Shown here in pieces: positions 1-8,468 of a DNA stretch of 64,000 nucleotides (positions are counted from its first letter, which is position 1; each line of letters begins with the position of its first letter). A program made the translations under genes and the position numbers. This DNA comes from Agrococcus carbonis (GTDB lineage Bacteria; Actinomycetota; Actinomycetes; Actinomycetales; Microbacteriaceae): NCBI RefSeq assembly GCF_900104705.1, contig NZ_LT629734.1, positions 1,798,001 to 1,862,000 of the forward strand. Direction: 5' to 3'. Below the pieces are notes generated by a model. That model was not told the DNA's origin, searched no databases, and saw only the letters and a list, made by a program, of their open reading frames with translations.

Positions 1-49
1 CCTCGAAGTAGGCCCGCCACGCCCGCAGCGCGCGATCGCGCTCGCTCAC
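1..49 (-). CDS. Start of a probable MarR-family regulator (cut by window edge)
   Basis: On the minus strand a GTG codon at 49-47 overlaps the TGA of the FMN reductase (GTGA arrangement). It opens a frame of 16 codons reading VSERDRALRAWRAYFE before the window ends. An N-terminus rich in Arg/Ala with an AW-RAY-FE helix resembles the first helix of MarR regulators, and such regulators often sit in flavin oxidoreductase operons. Only 16 residues are visible, so the family is inferred and the coding call rests mainly on the tight overlap. Confidence 0.4.
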   Translation of the reverse strand, partial: MSERDRALRAWRAYFE

Positions 50-660
50 GCGTGCCCCAGCATCTGCTCGAACGACACGAACGCGTCGCCCTCGACGTCG
101 AAGGGGTCGGCCTCGCGGCGGCGGGGCATCGCGACCATGAGGTCGGCGAGCTCCTGGCCCTCGCGCGCGATGCGGCGGTCGAGGCCGGAGGCGCCCCAGT
201 CCTCGGAGGCCGCGAAGACGCCCGTCGGCACGACCTGCGCCTTGAGGTAGGAGAACATCGGCCGCATCGCGGTGTCCATGACCATCGAGTGGCGGGCGCT
301 GCCGCCCGTCGCGCCGAGCGCCGTCGGGATCGAGGCGAGCTGCCCCTCCTCGATGACGTCGAAGAACGACTTGAACAGCCCCGAGTAGCTCATGTTGAAC
401 GTCGGCGTGACGGCGATGATCGCCTCGGCGTCGACGACCTCCTTGATGGCGGCGTCGAGCGCCTCGGAGGGGTTGTGCGTGAGCATGTGGCTCGCGATGT
501 CCTGCGCGAGCGGACGCAGCACGATGTCGACCGGCTCGGCGTGCTGGCCGTGCGCCGTGAGCGCCGTCATCGTGGCGTCGCGCAGCCGGTCGGCGAGCAG
601 CTTCGTGCTCGACGGCTCGCCGAGCCCGGCGGAGACGACGGCGATGCGGGGGTTCGTCAT
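46..660 (-). CDS. NAD(P)H-dependent FMN reductase (CE1759-like)
   Basis: A 204-residue flavodoxin-fold reductase expected to supply reduced FMN in the cytoplasm. The N-terminal strand and phosphate-binding loop (residues 6-20, VVSAGLGEPSST) and the TPTFNMSYSGLFKSFFDV segment near residue 85 are typical of the NADPH-dependent FMN reductase family. The ATG at 660-658 overlaps the TGA of the upstream luciferase-like monooxygenase by four bases, so translation is probably coupled and this protein probably feeds FMNH2 to that enzyme. Its own TGA overlaps the GTG of the next gene. The same reductase/monooxygenase pair is widely conserved in actinobacteria; the physiological substrate is not known from sequence. 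Confidence 0.85.
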   Translation of the reverse strand: MTNPRIAVVSAGLGEPSSTKLLADRLRDATMTALTAHGQHAEPVDIVLRPLAQDIASHMLTHNPSEALDAAIKEVVDAEAIIAVTPTFNMSYSGLFKSFFDVIEEGQLASIPTALGATGGSARHSMVMDTAMRPMFSYLKAQVVPTGVFAASEDWGASGLDRRIAREGQELADLMVAMPRRREADPFDVEGDAFVSFEQMLGHA

Positions 661-1844
661 GCCTCACCCACCTGTCGTGCGATGGCGGCGCCGGTGTCGA
701 GGTCGTCGCGCGCGCCCTGCTCCTTCCAGGCGTTGCCCTGCTCGCCGAGCTGCGTGCCCGCCTCGCGGGCGGCGGCGACGCGGGCGGCGTGCGTGGGTGC
801 ATCCGGCACGTTCGCGGGGCGGCCGTTGTCGAACTCGCGGCGCAGCACCGGCACCACCTCGGTGCCGAGGATCTCGATCTGCTCGAGCACCTCCGTCAGC
901 GGCAGGCCGGCGTGGTCGATGAGGAACATCTGGCGCTGGTAGTCGCCCGCCCAGTCGCGGAACGAGAGCGTGCGCTCGATGACCTGCTCGGGGGTGCCGA
1001 CGGTCAGCGGCGTCATCTCGGTGAAGTCCTCGAGGCTCGGGCCGTGGCCGTAGACGGGGGCGACGTCGAAGAAGGGGCGGAACCGCTCCTTCGCCTCGCG
1101 CTCGGTCGACTTCATGAAGACCTGGCCGCCGAGGCCGACGAACGCCTGCTCGGGTTCGCCGTGGCCGTAGTGCGCGAAGCGCGAGCGGTAGAGCTTGACC
1201 ATGCGCTCGGTGTGCTCGACGTTCCAGAAGATGTTGTTGTGGAAGAAGCCGTCGCCGTAGTACGCGGCCTGCTCGGCGATCTGCGGCGAGCGGATGGAGC
1301 CGTGCCAGACGAAGGGCGCGACGCCGTCGAGCGGTGCGGGGGTCGAGGTGTAGCCGGTGAGCGGCGTGCGGTGCTTGCCCTGCCAGTTGACGACCGGCTC
1401 GCGCCACAGCTTGTGCAGCAGCGCGTAGTTCTCGATCGCGAGCTCGATGCCGTCGCGGATGTCCTTGCCGAACCACGGGTAGACGGGGCCGGTGTTGCCG
1501 CGGCCGAGCGTGAGGTCGACGCGGCCGTCGGCGAGGTGCTGCAGCATCGCGAAGTCCTCGGCGATCTTCACCGGGTCGTTCGTCGTGATGAGGGTCGTCG
1601 CGGTCGAGAGGATGATGCGCTCGGTCTGGGCGGCGATGTAGCCGAGGGTCGTGGTCGGCGACGACGAGAAGAACGGCGGGTTGTGGTGCTCGCCCGCGGC
1701 GAAGACGTCGAGGCCGACCTCCTCGGCCTTCTTCGCCATCGCGATCCAGCCCTTGATGCGCTCGTGCTCGGTGGGCGTGCGGCCGGTCGTCGGATCCTGG
1801 GTGATGTCGCTCACCGAGAAGATGCCGAACTGCATGCTGCTCAT
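657..1844 (-). CDS. LLM-class flavin-dependent monooxygenase (CE1758-like)
   Basis: A 395-residue luciferase-like TIM-barrel oxidoreductase that would use FMNH2 and O2. The barrel starts at MQFGIFSV, GEHHN lies at residues 51-55 and LTLGRGN at 111-117, both standard in bacterial luciferase relatives. A longer frame continues upstream, but the ATG at 1844 is preceded by GGAAGGACC at good spacing and begins exactly at the first barrel strand, so it was chosen. It is the first gene of a coupled unit with the FMN reductase and a probable MarR gene. The substrate is unknown. Confidence 0.85.
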   Translation of the reverse strand: MSSMQFGIFSVSDITQDPTTGRTPTEHERIKGWIAMAKKAEEVGLDVFAAGEHHNPPFFSSSPTTTLGYIAAQTERIILSTATTLITTNDPVKIAEDFAMLQHLADGRVDLTLGRGNTGPVYPWFGKDIRDGIELAIENYALLHKLWREPVVNWQGKHRTPLTGYTSTPAPLDGVAPFVWHGSIRSPQIAEQAAYYGDGFFHNNIFWNVEHTERMVKLYRSRFAHYGHGEPEQAFVGLGGQVFMKSTEREAKERFRPFFDVAPVYGHGPSLEDFTEMTPLTVGTPEQVIERTLSFRDWAGDYQRQMFLIDHAGLPLTEVLEQIEILGTEVVPVLRREFDNGRPANVPDAPTHAARVAAAREAGTQLGEQGNAWKEQGARDDLDTGAAIARQVGEA

Positions 1845-1969
1845 GGGTGTGGTCCTTCCGTCGCGGACAAGTCTTTCAAATCTGAACGATGAGTGCAACG
1901 GGTCGTGCGGCAAGGGTATTCCCGCACCCTGGATCCGGCCATGGAACCGCGGCGGCACGCGCTCGACCG

Positions 1970-1975
1970 TAGGGT
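1970..1975 (+). promoter_or_regulatory. -10 hexamer of a leaderless promoter (solA-like gene)
   Basis: TAGGGT ends 6 nt before the ATG at 1982, which predicts transcription starting at or beside the start codon. No Shine-Dalgarno sequence precedes the ATG. Confidence 0.6.
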
Positions 1976-1981
1976 CGGGGC

Positions 1982-3148
1982 ATGGCAGCGGATGCGGTGA
2001 CGGGCTTCGACGCGGATGTCGCGGTGGTGGGCCTCGGCGCCATCGGGTCGAGCGCGCTCTGGCGGCTCGCGGCGCGCGGGCTCGACGTCGTGGGCGTCGA
2101 GCAGCACGAGCCCGGCCACCCGTGGGGCGGCTCGCACGGGCGTACCCGGCTCTTCAGGGTCGCGTGCCTCGAGCATCCGGGCCTCACGCCGATCGCGCGC
2201 CGCGCGCGCGACCTCTGGCGCGAGCTCGAGGCGGCCAGCGGCGAGCCGCTGCTCGTGCAGACCGGCGCCGTGATGATCGGCCAGCCCGGCAGCCGCATCA
2301 TCGAGGGCACGCTCGCCGCGGCCGCGGCGCACGCCCTGCCCGTTGAGCGGCTCGACGGCGCCGCGCTCGCCGCCCGGGCGCCCGCGCACGCGCGGCTCGA
2401 CGACGGCGACGTCGCGCTCTGGGACCCCGAGGCCGGGGTGCTGCGTCCCGAGGCGGCCATCGTCGCCGCCGTCGACGCGGCGCGGGCCGCCGGCGCGCGC
2501 GTCCGCACGGGCGAGCGGGTGCTCGCGGTCGAGCCCGACGCCGAGGGCGTCACGATCCGGCTCGCGGGGGCCTCGCTGCGGGTGCGCCGCGCGGTCGTGA
2601 CGGCCGGCCCGTGGCTGCCGCAGCTCGTGCCCGGCCTCCCGATCACGCCGCACCGCGTCGTCATGACGTGGTTCGACGCGCGCGACGGCCACGACGCATC
2701 CGTCGACCGCCTGCCCGTGTTCATCCGCAGCGTGCCGGGCACCGGCGGTCAGCACTGGATCTGGGGGCACGGCGCGCTCCCGGGCGACCTCGCGAAGGTC
2801 GGCCCCGAGTTCGACGGGCCCTTCGACGCCGACGACCCCGATGCGATCGATCGCGAGGTGCATGCAGGGGAGACCGATGGCATCCGCGACCTCGTGGCTG
2901 CGGCGCTGCCCGACCTCGAGCCCGAGCCCGCCGAGGCGGTCACCTGCATCATGGCCCACACGCCCGACGGGCAGTTCGTGGTGGGCCGCACCCCGGCATC
3001 CGACCGCGTCGTCGTCGCGGGCGGCTGCTCGGGCCACTCGTTCAAGCACGCCGCGGCGCTCGGCGAGGCCGCGGCGCAGCTCACGGTCGACGAGCCGCCG
3101 TTCGCCGACATCGGCTTCCTCGACCCGGCGCGCTTCGCCCGCCCGTGA
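1982..3148 (+). CDS. solA: FAD-dependent N-methyltryptophan/sarcosine oxidase family protein
   Basis: A 388-residue amine oxidase of the monomeric sarcosine oxidase/MTOX family, which oxidises N-methyl amino acids to formaldehyde, amine and H2O2. The ADP-binding motif GLGAIG is at residues 17-22, and SHGRTRLFR (51-59) matches the conserved flavin-contacting segment. Cys322 in TCIMAHTPDGQF corresponds to the Cys that carries FAD covalently in this family. GHSFKHAAALGE near the C-terminus is also typical. The length is normal. It is transcribed divergently from the monooxygenase operon, apparently as a leaderless mRNA. The exact N-methyl substrate cannot be read from sequence, so the symbol is a family label. 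Confidence 0.75.
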   Translation: MAADAVTGFDADVAVVGLGAIGSSALWRLAARGLDVVGVEQHEPGHPWGGSHGRTRLFRVACLEHPGLTPIARRARDLWRELEAASGEPLLVQTGAVMIGQPGSRIIEGTLAAAAAHALPVERLDGAALAARAPAHARLDDGDVALWDPEAGVLRPEAAIVAAVDAARAAGARVRTGERVLAVEPDAEGVTIRLAGASLRVRRAVVTAGPWLPQLVPGLPITPHRVVMTWFDARDGHDASVDRLPVFIRSVPGTGGQHWIWGHGALPGDLAKVGPEFDGPFDADDPDAIDREVHAGETDGIRDLVAAALPDLEPEPAEAVTCIMAHTPDGQFVVGRTPASDRVVVAGGCSGHSFKHAAALGEAAAQLTVDEPPFADIGFLDPARFARP

Positions 3149-3157
3149 TCTCGGGCT

Positions 3158-3216
3158 CAACGGCCATGCGGCGCGGATGTGTCGCGTGCGCGCACATCCG
3201 TCGCGCATGGCCGTTG
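3158..3216. repeat. Palindromic intergenic repeat, copy 1
   Basis: The left arm CAACGGCCATGCG (3158-3170) and CGGATGTG (3174-3181) are exactly mirrored by CACATCCG (3193-3200) and CGCATGGCCGTTG (3204-3216), with a 3-nt mismatch in the stem and an 11-nt loop. A near-identical element lies at 28176-28232. Here it sits between two convergent genes and could act as a bidirectional terminator, but it has no U-tract. Confidence 0.85.
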
Positions 3217-3224
3217 CGTCTGGC

Positions 3225-4502
3225 TCAGACGCTGGTGGCGGGATCGATCGCGGAGCCCTCGAGCGTGGCGCTCGCGGTGTCGGCCGGATGCCCCTCGCGG
3301 CGGCTCAGGAGCACGAAGGGGATCGCGAGCGCCGAGATCGCGCCGCTCAGCAGCAGCGAGAAGCCGTAGCCGCCGAGGTCGGCGGAGCGGCCGAGGATGG
3401 GCTGCGCGATCGCGCTGCCGCCGGAGCCCATGAGCGAGTCGAACGAGAGCACGGTCGCGCGCTGCTTCGAGGGGATCATGTCGTTGATGTAGGCGCGGTG
3501 CACCGGGTCGTCGATCGACGTCATCACGCCCCACACCGCCACGAGCACGATCGCCACCCAGAAGCTCTGGATGAGCCCGAGCCCCAGCAGCACGACGACG
3601 CCCGTGACGGTCGAGAGCAGGATGGTCGACGTGCGCTTGCGGAACCGGCGCCGCACCGCCGGCGCGAGGAAGCCGCCGAGCATCGCCGAGCCAGAGAGCA
3701 GCGCCGCGGCGAGGCCGGCGATCGAGTAGGCGTCCGGATCGCCCCACAGCTCGAGCAGGTAGGGCTGCAGCGCGTAGAACGCGTAGAAGCCGACGCCGGC
3801 GGTGAAGGGGCTCGCGAGCATCAGCCAGCGCACCGGGGGGTTGCGCAGCCCGTGCGTGATCGACGCGCGCAGCACCGTGCGGGTGGCGCGCAGCGGCCCC
3901 TCGCTGCGGTCAGGCGTGAAGCCGAGATCGCGCATGAGCGGCAGCGCGATCGCCACCATCAGCACGAGGATCCCGGCGCGCAGCAGGAACGGCACACCGA
4001 GGTCGGTCAGCTGCGCCACGACGCCGCCGAGCACCGAGCCGATGAGCATCGCCGCGCCGCCCACCACCACCGAGCGCCCGAAGATCTGCTCGAGGCTGCC
4101 CCGGTAGCCCGTCGCCTGCAGCGCGTCGACGACCCACGCGTCGAGCGCGCCGGTGAAGAACGTGAACCCGAGCCCGAGCAGCAGCGACGCGAGCGCCCAG
4201 CCCCAGAACGGCGCCTCCCACAGCCACATGAGCCAGTAGAGGCCGGTCGTGACCGCGAGGGTCGCCGAGCCGAGCACGTACGACCAGCGGCGCCCCATCG
4301 TGTCGGCGACGACGCCGGTCGGGATCTCGAAGATCAGCACGCCGAGCGTGTAGAAGGCGTTCGCGGCGAAGGCCTCGAGGTTCGTCAGCCCCGCGTCGAG
4401 GAGGAACAGCGTGTTGATGCCCCAGATGAACGAGGCCGCGAGCGTGTTCCCCAGCAGCAGCACGTAGTAGGTGCCCTGCACGCGACGCGGGCTCGGCAGC
4501 AC
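3225..4502 (-). CDS. MFS transporter
   Basis: A 425-residue major facilitator permease with about 12 membrane helices. The loop after helix 2 carries GVVADTMGRRWSYVLGS, the G-x3-D-x-x-GRR signature A of the superfamily. The region after the central loop (LMRDLGFTPDRSEGP) separates two six-helix halves. The frame is open further upstream, but the GTG at 4502 has AAGGGGG five bases before it and starts just before the first helix (YYVLLLGNTLAASFIWGI). The substrate is not evident; drug or metabolite efflux is the usual guess. It is divergent from another MFS gene. Confidence 0.75.
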   Translation of the reverse strand: MLPSPRRVQGTYYVLLLGNTLAASFIWGINTLFLLDAGLTNLEAFAANAFYTLGVLIFEIPTGVVADTMGRRWSYVLGSATLAVTTGLYWLMWLWEAPFWGWALASLLLGLGFTFFTGALDAWVVDALQATGYRGSLEQIFGRSVVVGGAAMLIGSVLGGVVAQLTDLGVPFLLRAGILVLMVAIALPLMRDLGFTPDRSEGPLRATRTVLRASITHGLRNPPVRWLMLASPFTAGVGFYAFYALQPYLLELWGDPDAYSIAGLAAALLSGSAMLGGFLAPAVRRRFRKRTSTILLSTVTGVVVLLGLGLIQSFWVAIVLVAVWGVMTSIDDPVHRAYINDMIPSKQRATVLSFDSLMGSGGSAIAQPILGRSADLGGYGFSLLLSGAISALAIPFVLLSRREGHPADTASATLEGSAIDPATSV

Positions 4503-4634
4503 GGGCACCCCCTTCGCGGTCCTCAACAGGCCAACGATGGCACGCGGATGCGCGGGGCGACAGGGGTGGATGCGGGACGTGCGTCGGTGGTGCCATACCA
4601 AACCTGCCTCAGAGCGCCTCTGCAGGTGGCTCGT

Positions 4635-4640
4635 TATCGT
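4635..4640 (+). promoter_or_regulatory. -10 hexamer for the MHS-type MFS gene
   Basis: TATCGT lies 8 nt before the ATG at 4649, so the transcript would have at most 1-2 nt of leader. Confidence 0.5.
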
Positions 4641-4648
4641 CGCCGACC

Positions 4649-6217
4649 ATGTCTTCCGAGCACATGACCCCGTCCGCGCGCCCGAACGGCGTCCCCGACG
4701 CATCCGCCACCGCCGTGCACGGCGGACGAAGGCTCGAGGTCGACGACGTGCTCGTGGTGCGGACGGGCAAGGTGCGGAAGGCCATCACCGGCACCGTCGT
4801 GGGCAACTTCATGGAGTGGTTCGACTTCGGCATCTACGGCTACCTCGCCGTGACGATGACCGCCGTGTTCACCGCCGGCATGGACGAGACCCTCGGCCTC
4901 CTCGTCGTGCTGCTGGGCTTCGCGATCTCGTTCCTCGTGCGGCCGCTCGGCGGGCTCGTGCTCGGGCCGCTCGGCGACCGCATCGGGCGCCAGAAGGTGC
5001 TCTTCTTCACGATGGCGATGATGGCGCTCGCGACCGCGCTCATCGGCCTGCTGCCGACCGCCGCGCAGATCGGCGCGTGGGCCATCCTGCCGCTCTACCT
5101 GCTGAAGATGGTGCAGGGCTTCTCGACCGGCGGCGAGTACGCGGGCGCGACGACCTACGTGTCGGAGTTCAGCCCCGACCGCTCGCGCGGCTTCTGGTCG
5201 TCGTGGCTCGACGTCGGCTCCTACGTCGGCTTCGCGGCGGGCGCCTCGGTCGTCGCGATCACCACGGGCATCGTCGAGACGCTCTCGGGCCCCGACGCGA
5301 TGGTCGAGTACGGCTGGCGCATCCCCTTCCTCATCGCCATCCCGCTCGGCGCCGCCGCCATCTGGTTCCGCCTCCGCATCCCCGAGACACCCGCGTTCGA
5401 GGCGACGCACGAGGCCGAGGCCGACGCCGAGGCCGACGCCGACGCCGCGAGTGCGGCCGACGACCCGATGGCGCGCCACGGCATCCTCGGCATCCTCAAG
5501 CACCACTGGCGCGCGATCCTCATCGCGATGGCGGTCGTCGCCGCCACGAACACCGCGGGCTACGCGCTCACGAGCTACATGCCCGCCTATCTCGAGACGA
5601 CCGTGGGCCTCAGCAGCCTCATGTCGGCGATCGCGACCGTGCCCGTGCTCCTCGCGATGTCGGCGTGCCTGCCGCTCGTCGGCCGGCTCTCCGACCGCAT
5701 CGGCCGCAAGCCCGTGTACCTCATGGCGGCCGCATCCGTCGTGCTGCTCGTCGTGCCCGCGTTCGCGCTCATGCAGCTCGGGCAGCTGTGGGCCGTGATG
5801 ATCGCGCTCGCGATGATGGCGGTGCCGGTCGCGCTGTGGATCGGCTGCTCGGCCGCGACGCTCCCGGCGCTCTTCCCGACCGCGTCGCGCTTCGGCGCGA
5901 TGGCGATCGCCTACAACCTGTCGGTCTCGCTCTTCGGCGGCACGACGCCGCTGTTCAGCCAGGCGCTCATCGACCTGACGGGCAACACCTTCATGCCGGC
6001 GTTCTACATCATGCTCTTCGGCATCCTCGGCGGCCTCGCGGTGCTCGGCATGCGCGAGACCGCGAAGGCGCCGCTCATCGGCTCGGTGCCGACGGTCGAG
6101 ACGCGCGCCGAGGCGGTCGCGCTCGTGCGCGGGCAGGACGACAACCCGCTCATCGACACGTCGTCGATGCCGCTCGTCGAGCCGCGCGAGCCTGAGTTCG
6201 CCGGCGCCGACCGGTAG
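4649..6217 (+). CDS. MFS metabolite:H+ symporter (ProP/MHS type)
   Basis: A 522-residue permease of the metabolite:H+ symporter family, which imports small solutes such as betaine, proline or dicarboxylates. The opening TGTVVGNFMEWFDFGIYGYL at about residue 49 is the family hallmark, and LGDRIGRQKVL and LSDRIGRKPVYLM are the two copies of the MFS loop motif. Between the halves lies a short acidic alternating insert of Glu/Asp/Ala (about residues 252-268), which is unusual. The C-terminus is a hydrophilic tail of about 50 residues. A strong hairpin follows the stop. The exact solute cannot be assigned. Confidence 0.8.
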   Translation: MSSEHMTPSARPNGVPDASATAVHGGRRLEVDDVLVVRTGKVRKAITGTVVGNFMEWFDFGIYGYLAVTMTAVFTAGMDETLGLLVVLLGFAISFLVRPLGGLVLGPLGDRIGRQKVLFFTMAMMALATALIGLLPTAAQIGAWAILPLYLLKMVQGFSTGGEYAGATTYVSEFSPDRSRGFWSSWLDVGSYVGFAAGASVVAITTGIVETLSGPDAMVEYGWRIPFLIAIPLGAAAIWFRLRIPETPAFEATHEAEADAEADADAASAADDPMARHGILGILKHHWRAILIAMAVVAATNTAGYALTSYMPAYLETTVGLSSLMSAIATVPVLLAMSACLPLVGRLSDRIGRKPVYLMAAASVVLLVVPAFALMQLGQLWAVMIALAMMAVPVALWIGCSAATLPALFPTASRFGAMAIAYNLSVSLFGGTTPLFSQALIDLTGNTFMPAFYIMLFGILGGLAVLGMRETAKAPLIGSVPTVETRAEAVALVRGQDDNPLIDTSSMPLVEPREPEFAGADR

Positions 6218-6230
6218 GCCGGACTCGCGC

Positions 6231-6263
6231 GACGGCCCCTCCCGCATGCGGGGAGGGGCCGTC
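6231..6263 (+). terminator. GC-rich hairpin after the MHS transporter
   Basis: GACGGCCCCTCCC (6231-6243) pairs perfectly with GGGAGGGGCCGTC (6251-6263) around a short loop. It begins 14 nt after the stop codon. No U-run follows. Confidence 0.65.
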
Positions 6264-6351
6264 GGGGCGCTTGGGGGCGGATGCGCTGCGTCAGCTCGCG
6301 GGGTCGGTCGCCGGCCGTCGCCTCGGGACGAGGCGCCGCGCCCCCGTTCGC

Positions 6352-6371
6352 GGAGACCCGAAAGGGTCTCC
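6352..6371 (-). terminator. Hairpin after the uracil permease gene
   Basis: GGAGACCC and GGGTCTCC form an 8-bp stem closed by a GAAA loop, directly downstream of the permease TAA on the minus strand. A second, outer complementarity (6338-6346 with 6382-6390) overlaps the end of the gene. Confidence 0.6.
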
Positions 6372-6375
6372 GCCC

Positions 6376-7683
6376 TTAGAGCGGGGGCGCATGGTCCGGC
6401 CGCGTCGCCGCATCCTCGCGCTCGCGGCCCCCGCCGCGCAGCCGCTCGAGGCCCGCCATGAGGTGGTAGATCACGAGCGTCGCGACGGTGCCGAGCACGA
6501 TGCCGCGGAACGAGAGCTGGCCGCTCTCGATCGTGAAGTCGGCGATCGCCACGATGAGGCCGACGCCCGCGGCGAACTGGTTGCGCGGCACCGAGAAGTC
6601 GACCTGGTTCTCGATCCAGATGCGCACGCCGATGATGCCGATGAGGCCGTAGAGCGCGGTCGTCACGCCGCCGAGCACGCCCGCGGGGGTCGCGAAGATG
6701 ATCTCGCCCACCTTGGGGCTCAGGCCCAGCAGGATGGCGGTGATCGCCGCGATCCAGTAGGCCGCGGTCGAGAAGACGCGGGTCGCGCTCATGACGCCGA
6801 TGTTCTCGCCGTAGGTCGTCGTCGGCGATCCGCCGAAGGTGCCCGCGAGCGTCGTCGCGATGCCGTCGGCGAAGAGCGCGCGGCCCGCGAGCGGGTCGAG
6901 GTCGCGGCGCAGCAGCTGGCCGACGCCCTTGACGTGACCGATGTTCTCGGCGATGAGCGGCAGCACGACGGGCACGAACATGAGGATCGCGGGCAGCAGC
7001 GCCGGGTCGAGCGTGGGCGTCGTGAACTGCGGCAGCCCGAGCCACGGGGCGTCCGCGACCTTCTCCCAGTCGACCTTGCCCATCGCACCGGCGACGGCGT
7101 AGCCGACGACGACGCCGACGAGGATCGAGAGGCGGCCGACGAGGCCCCGGAAGAGCACCGCGGTGAGGATGATCGCGAGGAGCGTGATCGCGGCGAGGCC
7201 CGGGTCCTCGGCGAAGTTGTCGCGCGCGGCCGGCGCGAGGTTGAAGCCGATGAGCGCGACGACCGTGCCCGAGACGACCGGCGGCATGAGCGCGGCGATC
7301 CAGCGGGTGCCCGAGAAGTGCACGATGACGCCGACGATCGCGAGCAGCGCTCCGACGAGGATGACGCCCGAGAGGGCGAAGCCGGGGCCGCCGAGGGTCG
7401 TCGCGGCGCCGATCGGTGCGAGGAACGCGAACGACGAGCCGAGGTAGCTCGGCAGCTGGTTCTTCGTGATGAGGAGGAACAGGATCGTGCCGATGCCGGA
7501 GAAGAGCAGCGTCGTCGACGGCGGGAAGCCCGTGATGATCGGCACGAGGAACGTGGCGCCGAACATCGCGACGACGTGCTGCATGCCGAGGCCGATCGTG
7601 CGGCCCCAGCCGAGCCGCTCCTCGGGGTAGACGAGCTCGGTCGCGGAGAGGTGGGCGTCATCGCGCCGGCGCCAGGAGAACAT
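6376..7683 (-). CDS. uraA: Uracil permease, NCS2 family
   Basis: A 435-residue nucleobase:cation symporter with about 12-14 helices, expected to import uracil across the cytoplasmic membrane. PEERLGWGRTIGLGMQHVVAMFGA (from about residue 20) and the later GGSPTTTYGENIGVMSATRVFS are signatures of UraA-type carriers. IAENIGHVKGVGQ carries the conserved Glu of the substrate site. The ATG at 7683 gives the standard N-terminus and has no clear ribosome site. A hairpin separates it from the FMN reductase gene upstream on the same strand, so the two may be only partly cotranscribed. Uracil versus xanthine specificity rests on overall similarity. Confidence 0.8.
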   Translation of the reverse strand: MFSWRRRDDAHLSATELVYPEERLGWGRTIGLGMQHVVAMFGATFLVPIITGFPPSTTLLFSGIGTILFLLITKNQLPSYLGSSFAFLAPIGAATTLGGPGFALSGVILVGALLAIVGVIVHFSGTRWIAALMPPVVSGTVVALIGFNLAPAARDNFAEDPGLAAITLLAIILTAVLFRGLVGRLSILVGVVVGYAVAGAMGKVDWEKVADAPWLGLPQFTTPTLDPALLPAILMFVPVVLPLIAENIGHVKGVGQLLRRDLDPLAGRALFADGIATTLAGTFGGSPTTTYGENIGVMSATRVFSTAAYWIAAITAILLGLSPKVGEIIFATPAGVLGGVTTALYGLIGIIGVRIWIENQVDFSVPRNQFAAGVGLIVAIADFTIESGQLSFRGIVLGTVATLVIYHLMAGLERLRGGGREREDAATRPDHAPPL

Positions 7684-7707
7684 GGGGGGATCGTAGCCCG
7701 CACGCGA

Positions 7708-7738
7708 CAGCGGGCCCCCCGTCCTGGGGAGCCCGCTG
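7708..7738 (-). terminator. Hairpin between FMN reductase and uracil permease genes
   Basis: CAGCGGGC (7708-7715) pairs with GCCCGCTG (7731-7738), with additional inner CCCC/GGGG pairing. It follows the FMN reductase stop on the minus strand by about 16 nt. Confidence 0.6.
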
Positions 7739-7754
7739 CGATGCGTGTCGTGGC

Positions 7755-8333
7755 TCAGGCGCCGACGAGCGCGCCCTCGCGGACCGACTTGAGGCCAGCG
7801 GTCCACGCCTCGAGCTGGTCGAGCATCGGGGGGACCGACTCGGCCTGCAGCTCGGTGGGCTTGAAAGTCGAGAAGTTCTCGAAGTCGGTGAAGAGCGAGA
7901 ACATGCCCGTCTTCTGCACGTGAGCGATCTGGAGCTCCGAGAGGATGCCGCGGAGGTGCTCCACCGCGCGCACGCCCATCGCCGAGCCGTAGCCCACGAT
8001 GCCGGCGGCCTTGTTGGCCCACTCGGCGTTCAGGAACGACAGCGCGTTCGCGAGCGCCGGCGTGACCGAGTGGTTGTACTCGCCCGTGACGAACACGAAG
8101 CCGTCGAACTCGGCGATCTTCGCCGCCCACTGCTGGGTGTGCTCGTTGCTGTACTGGCCGTACGCGGCCGGCAGGGCCTCGTCGAGCAGCGGGAGGTTGT
8201 AGTCGGCGATGTCGACCAGCTCGTACTCCGCTCCGCCGTTGCGCTGCTGCGCGAGCTCGGTGACCCACTCGGCAACGCCGAGGTTGATGCGGCCCGGGCG
8301 GGTGCTGCCGGTGATGATGGCGATCTTCGTCAT
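7755..8333 (-). CDS. NAD(P)H-dependent FMN reductase / quinone reductase-like flavoprotein
   Basis: A 192-residue flavodoxin-fold protein of the SsuE/YieF group. ITGSTRPGRINLGVAEWV (residues 8-25) is the FMN phosphate loop, and VFVTGEYNHSVTPALANALSFLNAEW (near 80-105) is the characteristic active-site stretch; GYGSAMGVRAVEHLRGIL follows. The ATG at 8333 is preceded by GAGGAGA at 8 nt, so an upstream extension of the frame is not used. It reduces flavins or quinones in the cytoplasm and may act against oxidative stress. It is not obviously linked to its neighbours. Confidence 0.85.
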   Translation of the reverse strand: MTKIAIITGSTRPGRINLGVAEWVTELAQQRNGGAEYELVDIADYNLPLLDEALPAAYGQYSNEHTQQWAAKIAEFDGFVFVTGEYNHSVTPALANALSFLNAEWANKAAGIVGYGSAMGVRAVEHLRGILSELQIAHVQKTGMFSLFTDFENFSTFKPTELQAESVPPMLDQLEAWTAGLKSVREGALVGA

Positions 8334-8468
8334 GTGTGCGATCTCCTCGAGAGGGGTGTTCGGATGGGTGTCGCGCGATCCGATGTCTGATCGGTGCACG
8401 CCCAGCACGGTACAACCCATGCAAAATCGAAGTATTCCCGCCCGGGCGGAACTCGTGCCTCGCGCGTG

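Noticed and set aside
1845..1958. Upstream extension of the luciferase-like monooxygenase frame
   Set aside because: The extension has no family similarity and lies beyond a good ribosome site and the promoter region.
1916..8441. Shared 10-mer GTATTCCCGC upstream of both FMN reductase operons (1916-1925 and 8432-8441)
   Set aside because: One copy is part of a local GC hairpin, flanks do not match, and one shared 10-mer in this composition is weak evidence for an operator.
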